Notes under the pieces: model-generated
Told to the model about the DNA's origin: nothing
The model's database searches: none
What the model saw: only the letters and a program-made list of their open reading frames with translations
Assembly: GCA_001599835.1 (NCBI GenBank)
Contig: BCIC01000001.1
Coordinates: forward strand, 1,696,761 to 1,760,760
Direction of reading: 5' to 3'
Length of the DNA stretch: 64,000 nt
DNA from: Thermoascus crustaceus
Taxonomy: Eukaryota; Ascomycota; Eurotiomycetes; Eurotiales; Thermoascaceae
Translations under genes and position numbers: made by a program
Part shown: positions 25,964 to 38,018 of the stretch, one piece after another
How positions within the stretch are numbered: the first letter of the stretch is position 1
How the letters are laid out: each line of letters starts with the position of its first letter

Positions 25964-27195
25964 TGGTGAAGGAGAGGATGAATGCCAAAAGGAAGGATAG
26001 ACAAGTGCCTGGGAAGGAAAGACGAAAAGCGACCTGATCAGGTACCTTTCCAGGGGAAAAACATGCGTTCAAATGGGAGATTTACGATGCATCGAGCATG
26101 TTGAAACGGTGAAACGAGAGGGAAGGATTTCAGGGGAGCGCTGGATTTTGGTGTTCACTTAAGGCCAACTCCACGCAAGCGCCGTAGAACGAACGCACTT
26201 AAAGACCGCTGAGCCGCTGGGGAGATATCATGATCTGCGTTGAACTTGCCTTGTCGATCAGACGGATGGCTACGGAGGCGACGCGGACGGCGGATGGGTC
26301 ATCCTTGCTAAGCGCCCGACCACATCCACGCGTCATGTATAATTGCGGCCACCACAAAGAGCATCGAGGTGCAAGAAAGAACTGGAAAAGACCCCGGTCG
26401 CTCGACCTGCGCGGCGTCTGATAAAGGCACATCCCCTGTCCGGCGTGCGAAGAGGGATGGGGTTATAATTTGTTTCGGGGCGTCGGACTGACTCGTGGAG
26501 GTCGACTTAGCCGCCGTGGTTCGATCCGCCGCCTGCCTTACAGTACACGAAAAGAAAGCAATAAAGAGTCAATCAATCAACGCAGCGTTTCTAAATATGC
26601 GAAGCACTCTTTGTCAGGACATATCGCTGTACGGTGTTCTGCCGATTGGGCAGACTCAGTGTAACAGGTCGTAGACCGACAGATGCTCAAGATTGCTTAA
26701 ATGTACAGCCTTTTCCATCTGCCTGGCATTGGGCATTCTGGTCCAAGTCAGAAGCCTATTTAAGTCTATTTTGGGGCCAAGGCCACGAGACAGTTCTTGG
26801 CGTACACCTCAACCTCGCAATAACCAGTCACCCACGAATTAAGCGCCGACTCCAAAGTCCGTCTCCCGCTATACATAGTAGTCACAAGGGATCACTACTA
26901 CCTGCAGTAAGCAGTAGGGACAGTTTCCATCTTCATTGGTGACACTTAGCCGCGATGGCAGTGCGAAAGCAATGCAGGGACATTTCGCCGGACGTTTCAA
27001 CGGCACCACTGCAAGACTGCAGGGCCTTCCTTCTCGTATGCTAACAGCGCTGTATGCGGCGGACTATGTCGCACCCCACCTATATGTACAGTGGTAGTTT
27101 CCGGATAACAGCCTCTTCTCAGACTTTCCCAGCTGTTGCTGTGCGGCTCTGCTGTGTCTGCGGCCCCATCACCGCCATTATACCTCGAGAGAATA
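25964..27195. other. Spacer between the glycosyltransferase and the type I membrane protein gene
   Basis: The two genes point away from each other, so this 1.2 kb should hold both promoters. I see no supported gene; open frames here are short and lack family signatures. Confidence 0.45.
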
Positions 27196-28197
27196 ATGTG
27201 GTTCTTGTTGATAATCTCTTCCTTTTCTCTTCTCTGCCAAGTTGCCCATGGACTGCCTCCTCCAGAAACGTACGCTGATGGCTCGTTTCTCTTTCCAAAC
27301 GGCCATCCTGAGGTCTTCGAAGAGGGCACCCCCATGAACATCAGCTGGAAGACGGTATATGACAATAGCAATGTTTATCTCATTCACGGGGGCAACTTCA
27401 ATGATCCACAAAGCATAGTCAATAAGTACTAACACCTGCTGAAAAGAATCACCTATAAATCGGTGTAATCTGATGGGGCATGACGCGGGGGAAAGATGGC
27501 TGATATTGGCGGCATGATATAGCAAACACAGCAGCCACCTGGTACGAATGGCAGATCGCCGTTCCGCTCCATTTCACGAATCGCTCGATGCCCTTGGTCT
27601 TTCGGGTCGTCAACGGTCAAGGGACGAACGACGACCAGCTGAATGGCGGATTCCTGAGCGCTGGATTCTTCATTCCCTGGAACCAAGCATCTGTCGGCTC
27701 GAGCATGTCTTCATCGTCCTCATCCAGCAACTATTACCCTGACTACCATCTCAAGTGCTCAAGCGCCTACTCCTAAGCCGACGACAGCTGATTCCAGCAC
27801 CTCCCCTGCCGCCGCGACATCCACAGCTGCAGAGGGGAACGGAACGTCCCACAACAATCTCGGTATCGGTCTCGGTGTGGGCCTGGGAGTCCCCCTTGTC
27901 ATCGCCCTTGCTGCCATTCTCCACCTTCTGCGGAGATCACGAAGAAAAGCTGCTACTGCAACAACTGCAGAATACCCGCCTCCTGCTTTCTCGACGGCCT
28001 TTGTCGAGAACAAAGATCCGAAAATGAACCCCACCATGCTGGGTTATACTTCCTACTTCCGTGGAGAACTAGAAGGCGACCATGCGCCGCGATATGAGCT
28101 CCAAAGTGAACGAAGAAGTACAGTTCGGTTTGAGTTGGGCTGGGAGTTTCTTGTTTTGCGAAAGAGAGGGAGACAGAGAATGTGTGGACATCTATAA
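27196..28197 (+). CDS. Single-pass type I membrane protein, possibly broken
   Basis: The first exon starts at ATG 27196 with a clear signal peptide (MWFLLIISSFSLLCQVAHG) and a short extracellular segment (FEEGTPMNISWKTVYDNSN). A frame stop at 27430 calls for an intron. The next coding piece (TAATWYEWQIAVPLHFTNRS to FFIPWNQAS, about 27525-27700) is in the frame reached only by a GC-AG splice (27413 to 27522); I found no GT donor in phase. Around 27705-27735 the frame must shift again by one base. After that come a Ser/Thr/Pro stalk (APTPKPTTADSSTS), one membrane segment (LGVGLGVPLVIALAAIL), a basic stop-transfer stretch (RRSRRK) and a cytoplasmic tail with APRYELQ. This architecture is common in fungal surface proteins of unknown role. 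The gene is either a recent pseudogene, carries a sequence error, or uses non-canonical splicing. Confidence 0.6.
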
Positions 28198-29802
28198 ATC
28201 TTATAATTGTTTTTATGAAGTCATGGCAATGTCTATAAAGCATCCTTCAAGCACATACTTTATTTACTGTGCATTTCAAGCATCAGTAGAAGACCGAATT
28301 GCAAATATTTCATTTCACAGCCTCTTCTTCTTTTGACTGCTCCCCCATATTGCGAATGGAACCGGGGAACCCTAGAAACCCACCTAAGTGTTGTGGTCCT
28401 CCCCCCTTCTTCAAATTTGTTGTTACGGCCGTGTTTTCAATCTACCATTTCTACTGTGATCGGGACTGGTCAATAATCGTACAGCAGGTCACCGTGCTTG
28501 CTAGGTAGTGCATGGGCCCTGATCATCTCGGCATCAACGGAACCTTAAAGCAACGTGTGTTCTTGGCAGGAGACGATACAGTACTAGTCGATAGATAGAA
28601 CGAAGGACAAGTTTTACTGTATAAAGAAAGATTAATCGAGGTGATGTCTCGTTCACCCTTAGCAAATTGTCCATCTGAAGAGAGTGGTGCGAGGAGAGCT
28701 AAAGATGCTTAAATAAAAGAGGGAAGGAAAATCAGGCTCTCGAAAATAAATAGACATTGCTAACACAGACCAATTACTAATATACTTAGTTAGATCGGAT
28801 TTATGTGAAGGGTCGTGGCATCACGGGCTCCAGTATATCCCACAGCCTTAGTCTTTAGGTATTTGGTGGGCAGACGGGAGAAACAGAACGATACCAAAGA
28901 AGGCATCATCGACTACGTTCAAGCTCGTCAGGATGTGATAGATAATACGTCTCGACAGCCGTGGTAACTCACAAAACCACGCGAGGTCTGACGACTGCTC
29001 TTGCGTTAGTGGCCCTAAACAGCTGGGTATCCATGGTAGAGCACGAAGTCAGAGACCATCTCCGGCATAAAGAGCGTTTTCTGGAATGTCCCCGCTTCCA
29101 CGTGGATCTTTCCCGACATCCTATATCAGACTGATGTTTTCCTAGAGGACAGATATTTCCGCGACTTGTCGTAGGGACGTGGATAATAAACCAGAGCCTC
29201 TGGCGCTCTGTATCAAAAGGCTATAGATATCATGGTATCTATCTAAACTGCTGTCCTATAGACATCGAGAGGAGATAGAAATGTCTTTTCAGGATGCCGT
29301 TCAGCATGATGGTCACGCAGACAAGGAAAGAGAGAGAGAAATCGAGTAAAAGGAACTGGCCTTGTTGCTCAACTCGGGTCTTGTGCCCCAGATAGCTGTA
29401 GGCACCCGTCGTGACTTCTTCGGGATGATGAACAACCTACCGCATCCAGCAGTCCGGCTCAGGGACAGGACAACGTAAGTGGAAGGAGACAGACGTCGCC
29501 AGGAACCGGGAGTGCCTTCGTGGCAGGCACCCTCCCGCGAGCATAAACAGCGCGAGTGTCTGATTCACTCCCACCGTGCCTTCCTTTCTCGTCCCACACA
29601 ACAGACGCGCAGACTCAAAACCTTCTTTTCTCCCCCCGTCTTCCCTTCTTCTCTCTTCTTTTCTTCCTCATCATCCTCATCTCCCGTCGCCACACTCATC
29701 AGCGTCCTGCCATCTCCATCATCCCCATCCGCTCGTTCGGTCAGTTATCTTGATCCTTCACTGCTCGTTGCACTTCATCTTCGTCAGACCAAGATCAGGA
29801 CG
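28198..29802. other. Spacer with a pyrimidine-rich leader before the GPI-protein gene
   Basis: No gene is seen. From about 29560 to 29760 the plus strand is strongly CT-rich with TCATCC words, as expected of the leader of the gene starting at 29803. Open frames there (for example 29479-29982) are this leader translated. Confidence 0.5.
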
Positions 29803-30700
29803 ATGTTCAAGATGCACTTCAACCTCATTGTGTTCGTGGCTAGTTGGGTCCTCGCAGAGCTCGCTCTTGGTGCCAGTAAGCCTCATCCCTCGAGAGCCAG
29901 TGGTGCCATCTCCCATAGTTTCCCTTTTGATACCCGACAATGCACTGTGGCACTCAATTGGCTGATCCAAACGGTTTTCTAGAGCTTCCTCGTGAGGTCA
30001 AGGCTATCGAGGCCCATGGGTTTGAGGTCGTTGATCCCGTTGGTAAGTGTCACGTAACCATCTCCCTTGTTTTACCTGCTAAGCTTCAGCAGACAATGTG
30101 AATGTCTACGGAGCCAATGACGCGTCGTTCTTCGCGAAATTCGGCAAGCTTTTCCCTCGTGGCGGTAAGTGGATGCTGTGTAACCACCAGAATCTGCCGG
30201 GGTGCTAATAAACGCATTTCCCACCAGACGTCGTCACCGTTACTGTGACTGAATGCGGACCAAGCTCTACTCCGGCTGTTCCCACGCCTGCTCCGAGTCC
30301 GACTCCTGAGAGTTCGACCGAGGCTGGTGAAACCCCGACCTCCACCTGGACGGCTAGCACTCCCGGTGTCTCTCCTACCGGACCAGCTCCAGCCCCTTCC
30401 GTCACCCCTCAGTCTCCTCCATCTGAGAGTCCTGCTCCAACCCCTACGGACACCACGGCGAGCCCAGTTCCCTCTGGACCTACTGAGACTGGCTCTGCTC
30501 CGGCACCTGGAACTTCGTCTTCGGTCACTGAACTTCCATCGCACTCACCCACCATCGCCGGAGTGTCGCCCACTCCAGCTTCGACTGCTCCTGTCCCTTC
30601 CCACACTCCCGAGACATCTAACGATGCTCCATACAACGAGGGAACGACTGCTGCTATGCTCGCCATGGCGGTGGGACTCGTCGCTCTCGTTACGATGTAA
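29803..30700 (+). CDS. GPI-anchored Ser/Thr/Pro-rich cell-wall protein
   Basis: Secreted wall or membrane protein of 225 residues. Exons are 29803-29875, 29983-30042, 30093-30164 and 30228-30700; every junction is GT-AG and in phase. Residues 1-23 are a signal peptide (FNLIVFVASWVLAELALGA). Residues 25-70 form a small conserved-looking head (LPREVKAIEAHGFEVVDPV, then NVYGANDASFFAKFGKLFPR). From about residue 70 a VTVTVTEC start leads into a Pro/Thr/Ser stalk of about 120 residues, likely O-mannosylated. The C-terminus fits a GPI signal: a small-residue site around SNDAPYNEG, then a hydrophobic end (MLAMAVGLVALVTM). I do not recognise a named family. The short exons with a conserved head argue that this is real rather than a low-complexity frame. 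Confidence 0.82.
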
Positions 30701-31561
30701 GGACCCTTCGAGAGTGGCGTCTCTACGTCTTTCCGTAGTAGCAGGAGCGCGGTAAAAGCATCTGTTAGCACCATAAGCCATTCGGTCCTTACGTGAGTGT
30801 GCATGTGGTATGACTGGCCGTGTCTTTTGTGATTTCGAATGCGGGAAAAATGTTTCAGTTGATCTTTATGTTCAGGATGCAAGGGAAATATTTCACTTGC
30901 TTCCAATGATATCAAAGAATTGTATGTAACTTCAAGTTTATTAATACGGCTTGGCCGTCCTAATACAAGAAGTTTAATTTCGACTCTGGATTATCTCCTT
31001 GAAAAGGCCTGGCTAGCTTGGGTATCTTGAGGCAAGCACATGAAGTCACTTATCCCATTATGTCATGTCATCGACTCGTACCGAAAATAACCTCCAAACA
31101 TATCATGTAGCGTAGCAGGCCGTCACTCTTGCCACTCATATCTTGCCTGCATTCCTTTCCACCAAGGCAATATGATCAGCAACTTTTTGTCAAGAGGCAA
31201 AGATCTACCTAAGCCACCCGACTCACCAGTGGGGGGGGGGGGGCCCAAGGAGTTACCATCGTACTCCCTAAGCAGTATAGCGATGCATATATATCCCAAT
31301 CCTCAGTTCCAAAAAAAGGCCACAGCCTTGATGCGTCCGATGTCCATGGGCATAGCCTAATATTGAAAAGGGCAGGAGGGAAGAAATGCCGTCGCGAACG
31401 GCCAACGCCCAACCAACTCTGAGCCGTGTAGTGATCTCTCCAGATGAACGGAGGCTTCCGTTATCATTATGGCCCCCCAAAAAAGAAAACAATCATTTCC
31501 CTTCACTTGTCTTTCATGTTTTTTCTCATTCAGTCTTGTTTTATTATGCGTTTTTTCTTCA
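30701..31561. other. Convergent 3' region between the GPI-protein gene and VPS41
   Basis: Two genes converge here, so the 861 bases should hold both terminators. A run of 13 G lies at 31231-31243. No gene is supported. Confidence 0.5.
31231..31243 (+). repeat. Homopolymer of 13 G
   Basis: An uninterrupted G run in the convergent spacer, followed by CCC. Such runs are unstable and often miscounted in sequencing. Confidence 0.9.
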
Positions 31562-34500
31562 TTACGACCCACTATCAACGGCCTTCTCGACCTGTCTGCC
31601 CAAGGCACAGATCCGACATCCGTCTCCGATCCTGTCCCTGAGTAAGCGGGCCGTGGTCACTTTTGGTCCGACGGTGCGGGATATGGATGGTTCTTCTATT
31701 GCTGTTGCTGCTGTTGAGGGACGGGGAAGAGGAGGAGAAGGAGGGGGAGGTTCGTCTGCGGTAGGTGCGGCGGGTTCGGGGTGGGCGTGGACGTGGGATA
31801 GGTGGAAGACGTGGCCGCAGGCGAAGCCGATGAGGGTCTCTTTTTCTGTTTTGTATATTAGTGTTTATTTCTTCAGGAGTTTGGAGAGAAGGTGGGGTAG
31901 AGGGAAATGAAGGGGAGGGGGGAGGGGACTGCGAGTAAAGTAACTTACCGTTCGGATAGAAGGGCTCGTGACAGCCTGCGCATCGACCCGGTTGAAGGAG
32001 GACAGGAGATCTTCGTCTTCTTCTCATTGTCTTCTCTTCATTAAGTGTCTCGTCATCATGCTCGACCTCCTCCTTCTCCTTCTCTTTCTCCTTCGCGTCA
32101 GGCGCCGCTGCTGCTCCTTCTTCTCCTTCTCCTTCCGCCAGCTTCGGACTCTCCACTCCGATAATGTCGAACTTGATCCCTCGTCGCTGTCCTCTGCGCA
32201 ACGTGTCCATCGCCACGGCGACTTCGCTCTGCATGACCTTGGCCGCGCCTTGGCTGATACTGGCCTGGATGTCGTGCTCCCGTATCATGCGGGCCAGACC
32301 CTCTCGCAGACCCTGGATCTCCAGCCCGCTCGGGATGCGTCGGACGAGCTTGATCGGGTCGATGGCCATACCGGCCTCTGTGAGAAGTGTGTGGATGTAC
32401 TGCGGTTTGTCCATCGAGTAGTTGAGGAGATCTTCCCAGAGATCCGGGTCGTCTTGGGACTTGCAGAAGGAGATGGCCTGGGATATGTCCTTCAGGTCCG
32501 AGAGGATCAGGTTCAGCGCCCGTTTGGTCTGGCCCATCTTGGACAGGAGGTAGATGAGTTCTGGTGTGAAACGCCGGATTTCGCAGATGGTGCTCGCGGC
32601 GCTGAAGGAGTAGGCAGTGCTGGACTGCAGGAACTCCATGAGCAACGGTCGATCGTAGTCTGCGAACAGCTCGACAGCGGTGTCGGCGAAGGGGTCGATG
32701 AGCGCTTTGCCTTCGTCTGCGGCGAGTTTGTCTGCCGTCTCCCTCATGCGGCGACCCCGGCCGCGGAGGCGAGACTTTTCGGCTTCAGACCGCAGCGCTT
32801 CTCCCCGCCAGAGAGCCCGGAGGTAGAAGTAGAGGTAGAGAGGCTTATTTGCAGCCTGCAACTGTTCTACGACCGTCTCTGGGCGGACGATTCCCGTATA
32901 CGCTTCGCTGACGAGCAGTTGGATAGGTTCCGCGGTGGCTTCCTCGAGCTCAGAGATGGGAGCTGACTTCATCTGTTCCTTGGACACGCGGATCAGGATA
33001 AACCTAAGAATATCGTGCGAAACAGCATCAACCAATCGGTAATCTTTTATCAAGGCCATTGCTGCTTCAGCGTCCTGCAGAAGGATGCAGCAACGCAGAG
33101 CCTCACGGTAGTGACCACCTGCCTGGAACAGCCTTGCAAGACTATCCATTAGAACCCGCCATTCCTCTGAGTCCTGTATAACATCCTCCGATTTCAACTG
33201 ATCCTCGATAGCAACCGTAACGCTGTTGGCATCGAAGAGATCAGATGGCCACCGGTCGACCAGTTCCTTGAACTTGAACCGGTCTCGAGAAACATAGTGT
33301 CCAAGGATGACTTCGTAAACAACGGAAGGGAGAGCAGGATGAATATCGATAGGGATATGTAGACTGATCTCGTCGAACTTGTTGTTCTTAATGAAGACCC
33401 ATATCCAGTGATCCCATTTGGGTGTCGTATCGAGAACTCTACTGCAGACTTCACCCGCCTCTTTCCAGCGCTCCTGGTCGATGAGCTGCTCAATCCACAA
33501 GTCGCCAATCCGGCGCTTCTCCTTTTCAGCGGCTGAATCCACCGTGTGGCCAACCGTCGTGATCGATGAAGAGTCATCGGCGAAGAATTCCACGAGACTG
33601 GTTTGAGACTTTGCGGGAGTTCCAGCGACGCTACCAGGCCTTTCAGGGGCGGGGCTCACGGCCTCGGGATGCTCGTCGACGAGGTTCCACGCTTCCTCAT
33701 ACTTGCCGCGTGCCTCTAGCCATGCCAACCGATCTGCAAGGCTTCTCTTCACAGCGACGACGCAGTCGTACGGACTGTGAATGAAGATTTTGACACCACC
33801 AGCTCCGGCAACGGCTTGCAGTTCTTTGGATTGGTTCTCGCTGCTCGAGATTCTTCTGGAACCGAAAGAGCTCGGGGCCCTACCAGAAACTCTATCGCCA
33901 CTGCTGGTGCTGCTCCGAATACTCGCACTGGAGCTCAGCAACCGAGCAGAATATAGAGTTGCGTCCCAAAGACCGTTTCCAAGAGCCCCCAAGGTTCCTC
34001 GCTGAGCAGCTTGTACGGGGACCTTTGCGGGCGGGAGTACGCTCATATGGTAATCGGACGAAGAAAGACTCTCGTAGCGGCTGACAGAAAGCGTATCAGC
34101 ACTGATCTCCTCTTTACTCTCGATGTCAATGAGACGCAGTTCAGGTTCCAAGCCCTTCGGCCTGCGGTGAATTCCACGGCGCGACCTATGTGGTTTAGAT
34201 CCGCCTTCGGGTTCATCGTCCCGTGCCTCCATGTATGCAAGTACGAGAAGTAAATTAGGGGTATACAATGAAATCCCGGAAACAATACAATCAGTTCGCA
34301 GTCTATAAAATGGTTAGTTGCTGATCTGCACGGAAATGAAAAGACGACGAACATTGTAGCGACTTCAGCCGAGCCTATCCTTCTTCCAGCATTTAGTCTA
34401 TCGGGGTAAACATTGATGACCCAAACAGTACCACCCCAGCCAACTACCAGCTTCTCGTTTTTTTCGCTGACCGCCGATACCTCGGATGTCGAGTCACCGT

Positions 34501-35748
34501 GATGTGAGGCCGCGTCACTATCGCTTTCCAGCGAGCTCTCGTCCACCCACTCAGCGCGAGCTTTCCAGACGCCAGCCATCTCTTCCCATCCCGGGCGGTT
34601 TGGGCGATCGATATGGCTAATTCGCTTCCAAGCCAACTCCGGATCCTCCAAGTGCAAGTTTGTCCGCATTATCTTTATTCCCTCTTCATTGACCCAGGTA
34701 ACATACTTCCCAGATAGCGACCATTTGATCGTGCTAATGGACCCTTCTCCGCTATGAAGTATGGTATCCTTGCCCGTGTTCGCTCCAAGACCAAGAGAAC
34801 CAAGCCAGCCGGACGCCGCCGCTGCGGCGCCTCCCATTGTCGTCGAGTTTGTACTCGTACCGATACGGCCGCCCGTTGTCAGAATCAAGTTCCCAGCTCG
34901 GCCTCCGGATAAATAAGTCCTATCGCTTTTATATTCCGGAGACAACGCAACAGCCTGCACCGGTCTGCCAAAGTTCCGAAGGAGGACATCCTTCGGGTCT
35001 ACCAGAGACGCAACGCACACATTTCCATCAATCGAAGAGGTTGCAATGTAGATTGAGTTAGAGGGAGTGGCAGGAAGGACTCCCTGACGCGAGCTTCTCG
35101 AGGTGCCGAAGGAACCGATAGAACCGGCAGAGGATCTTATCGAAGGAGCTAGTTCCTCAAGAGAGAGCTTGCTCAAGTTATCCGGTCTCAGGCTTCGTAC
35201 GGGAGGCGAGAATGGAGATATAGAAACACAGGTGACGCTAGCTGAATGCGCATGATATACACGGAGCGACTCAAATAGAGGCAGTGACAGTACATGCTAT
35301 GGGCGGTCAGTATACAGAGATCAGCCGGGCCTAAGAATAACTCACTATATTGCCATTATGCGTTCCGATTATCTAGATATTCTCAGCTTAGGACATATGT
35401 CACGGATCCAAGTGCTGGAGGATAGCCTACCATCTTATCCCCACCTGTTGCGAACGAGCTCGTCGCGTCTCCATTACGGTATACAGAGTTCATATGCTTG
35501 GTCAAATAGGCATACTTCAGACGGGGCTCTTCGTCATCTTCTTCATCATCATCATCCTCGTTCTCTTCATCTTCATCATCATCATCTTCTTCCCCGTCAT
35601 CGTCCTCGCTGCGCGCAGGCCCATCCTCGGTGCGGCGATGAAGTCGGGCACCACGGGAGGTTGCCCCGCTCTCCGTGGCAGATTCCTTTAGTTTCTCACC
35701 TTCGTCATGGGCACTGCCCTTTGCCTCTGTCGCGCCAGGCGCGTCCAT
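31562..35748 (-). CDS. vps41: Vps41/Vam2, HOPS complex subunit
   Basis: HOPS tethering subunit needed for fusion at the vacuole and for AP-3 vesicle delivery, 1306 residues. Exons on the minus strand: 35431-35748, 35346-35372, 34353-35296, 31949-34302 and 31562-31839; phases close throughout. The N-terminus has a very acidic tract (long Asp/Glu runs, residues 45-80) and then the WD-repeat beta-propeller (YAYLTKHMNSVYRNGDATS, HAHSASVTCVSISPF, SISTIKWSLSGKYVTWV). The propeller reaches about residue 530. Alpha-solenoid clathrin-heavy-chain-type repeats follow (RVLDTTPKWDHWIWVFIKNN, LIYLLSKMGQTKRALNLIL). The C-terminus is a RING-H2-like finger split by the last intron (CAGCHEPFYPNG, then FACGHVFHLSH, then CRIC). 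The 27 nt exon encoding IIGTHNGNI is short but fits exactly. The ATG used reads MDAPGATEAKG; another in-frame start lies further upstream. Confidence 0.93.
35530..35610 (-). repeat. GAT/GAA trinucleotide-rich tract coding the acidic run of Vps41
   Basis: The plus strand is a dense series of TCATC and TTCTTC words, coding Asp and Glu runs in the minus-strand gene. It is a likely site of length variation between strains. Confidence 0.75.
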
Positions 35749-36094
35749 GGCGAGAGGCTTCCGTGACCTCGCGTTATCTCGTATCTCGAGCTCCTGCGGA
35801 GGTGAGAGCTGGCGTCTGGACCTGGGGTAGTTAGAGTGCTGACTCAGCAGGCTCGTGATTGATGCCCGAGGAACGGACCATCGGACACGAGGACCGAATC
35901 CGCGATCTCGGGACCGCCGGGATACATCCGAATATATCAATGGAACCGAACAGATGCTGTGTTCTTTCACACTATCTTTAAACCGTCCACCTAGCTGTGG
36001 GATATGCTGAATCCACCGAGTTTGGGTAGCCGGACAGACCAGGCTACTCTATGATCCGTGCCTCCTCGTCCGAAAACGGCAAATCACGACCACC
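35749..36094. promoter_or_regulatory. Shared divergent promoter of vps41 and the RMND1/Mrx10-like gene
   Basis: Only 346 bases separate the two start codons, and the genes point away from each other, so one compact region must serve both. I could not identify specific factor sites. Confidence 0.6.
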
Positions 36095-37435
36095 ATGTTT
36101 GCTCGACCCTACATCTGCTCGGGCTGTAGAAAGCCCACGGTCTTCGGGGCCCTGAGACAACCGCAGAACCATCACATCCACGCAACGTCCCCCTTAGGCT
36201 TCCCCCGACGGAAAGACTTCTTTTCCTCGAACGCTCACCTGAAACAGAAACAAGAAGACCCCGCTGGAGAGTCAGTCGTCGAAAGTTCGAAGCAGAGGCG
36301 GAGAGCAGGAAAGATCCCAGCAACAAAGACTTCCTTGCGGAGGGTTGCTGTAGAAGCTCAGAGATCGAGAGATGGAATTCTATCCAAGGCCCAACTCGCG
36401 GAAGAGAAGGGCCTCTACCAGACTAAGGTTATAAATTTCGCGCTCTAAACAAGACTTTATACGCTGATGTTCTAAAAGACAGTCACTGCTTACGCTGTTG
36501 CTGAGCAATTTAACATTTCCAAAGTGAAGGAAATCCTCCAAGGAAAGGGCTATGAACCCGATCCCTTCGATACCGGCCTATACCCTCAAGTCGTTCACAT
36601 CCAGGTTCCCCTAGATTCCCTGCGTCGCATAAGCAATCCAAACTCAACGGACCTCTCCTCGGATGAAGCTGGTGATGTGTTCGTCTTCCCGTCCGGAACA
36701 GTCGTCGCATGGTCCCTGCCAGAAGGATTCACATCGTACCTTGCCACGAGAACCTTGCTCCCAGCGGCCGAGGGAGCCCATATTGATGACCTCGAGACCG
36801 AAGATCTCGAATACGTTGAGGATCCCCAACGAGAGAACAGTTGCATAAAGGGTGATACTATTATCCTTGGAACAAAACTTGAGAACGAACTGGAGTCGAA
36901 GTTGCCAGTTCGACAGTCCGTGGATACAGTCTTGACCAAGATTGCTTTTTCGTCGGGATTGGCGCGGAGTACAAAGCTGGCTGTACTGGAAAGCCTTCTT
37001 TCGAACTATTTCGAATCCACCCGCGCAATCCCGACGCTACTATCTAAAGGTTCACGCTTACCTTTCACGCGGGATTTCATCTTGCGCAAGACAGGCCAGC
37101 TCCTCAGTGTCCGCGCGCAACTCAACCTCTACTCCGAACTCACAGACTCTCTGCCAGACATCTTCTGGGATAGCCGACATGAGCTTGGCCTGGAGGGCTA
37201 CTACGAACAGGTCGGGAGAGCTCTGGATGTCGGTATACGCATCAAGGTCCTGAACGAGAAGATGGACTACGCGCAAGAGATCGCGAGTGTGCTCCGAGAG
37301 AGGTTGAGCGAGAAACATGGCCTCAGGCTGGAGTGGACTATTATCCTCCTCATCGCCGTCGAAGTAGGCTTCGAGGTGTTGAGACTATGGAAGGAAAGAA
37401 CGCATGAAGATACACGGACGGAACATGCACGATAG
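36095..37435 (+). CDS. RMND1/Mrx10-like mitochondrial protein (DUF155)
   Basis: Member of the DUF155 (RMD1/RMND1) family, 429 residues in two exons, 36095-36427 and 36479-37435, both in phase. In yeast the relative YDR282C (Mrx10) associates with the mitochondrial expression machinery, and human RMND1 supports mitochondrial translation; a like role is inferred. Residues 1-40 are basic and Ser-rich (MFARPYICSGCRKPTVFGAL), fitting a mitochondrial presequence. The DUF155 core runs from about 113 to 395: YAVAEQFNISKVKEILQG, VFVFPSGTVVAWSLPEG, FSSGLARSTKLAVLE, LPDIFWDSRHELGLEGYYEQ and a helical pair up to ERLSEKHGLRLE. A single membrane segment (WTIILLIAVEVGFEVL) follows near the C-terminus, as usual in this family. 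Confidence 0.92.
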
Positions 37436-38018
37436 AGGTTTTAGATTGGTGCCTTCGAGGTTTTGTATTAGCTTATTAGAGATTGTCTGATATTCTCCGG
37501 CAGACTCGATCTGTTTGTACAGTATTGATGATACCCTCCACTCCTAGGTAGACTTGGCCTGCCCGGAGTCTTGATCATTTTCCTGTAAAATAAGGAAGCC
37601 TGAGATCCAATATTTTTATTCTTCATGTGAAAGACGATGATGTTAACCACTATACCACATGGGATCTCCTATTTGTAAGGATATCAAGAAAAAACCTAGG
37701 TACTCCAGAATCGGGTTGCTCTCTTATCGCGAGACGGCCAATAACGGGTTTGTTTTGGGTATGTTAGTCAGCAACACGTCACGTTCCCAACAAAGTATGA
37801 AGCTAGGGGAGCTATGATGTCCTAGGTCTACTGGGAACCTTGGCGCTGGTGTTGAGGCCATTTGGACTTACTATTGGCCTTAACACAGCATTCTTCTCTA
37901 TATGAACTTTAGGGTCGAGAAGTATTCTGCATTGGGAGTCGCGGTATATTGCCATTGGAAGCTTCGAGGTCTGATCGAGTAGAATCAATCGCCTTGATTG
38001 AGAAAAGGGCCGACTTCA
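37436..38018. other. Spacer with a degenerate tRNA
   Basis: Apart from the tRNA-like sequence at 37594-37664, listed separately, I see nothing beyond the 3' end of the upstream gene and the promoter of the RNase gene. Confidence 0.5.
37594..37664 (-). pseudogene. Degenerate tRNA-Glu(TTC)-like sequence
   Basis: Read on the minus strand from 37664, the 5' half looks like a eukaryotic tRNA-Glu: acceptor start TCCCATG, D-arm GTGGTATAGTGGTTAACATC, then an anticodon loop CTTTCAC with anticodon TTC. The 3' half does not fold: the anticodon stem has a mismatch, the T-arm lacks a GGTTCGA-type loop and the acceptor end does not pair. I read it as a tRNA relic or half-copy. Confidence 0.55.

Noticed and set aside
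26500..26540. GGTTCGATCC resembling a tRNA T-loop
   Set aside because: Flanking bases do not form a T-stem or an acceptor stem.
31968..32966. Plus-strand frame of 332 codons
   Set aside because: Antisense to the Vps41 solenoid exon, which has strong family motifs; the long frame follows from its codon bias.
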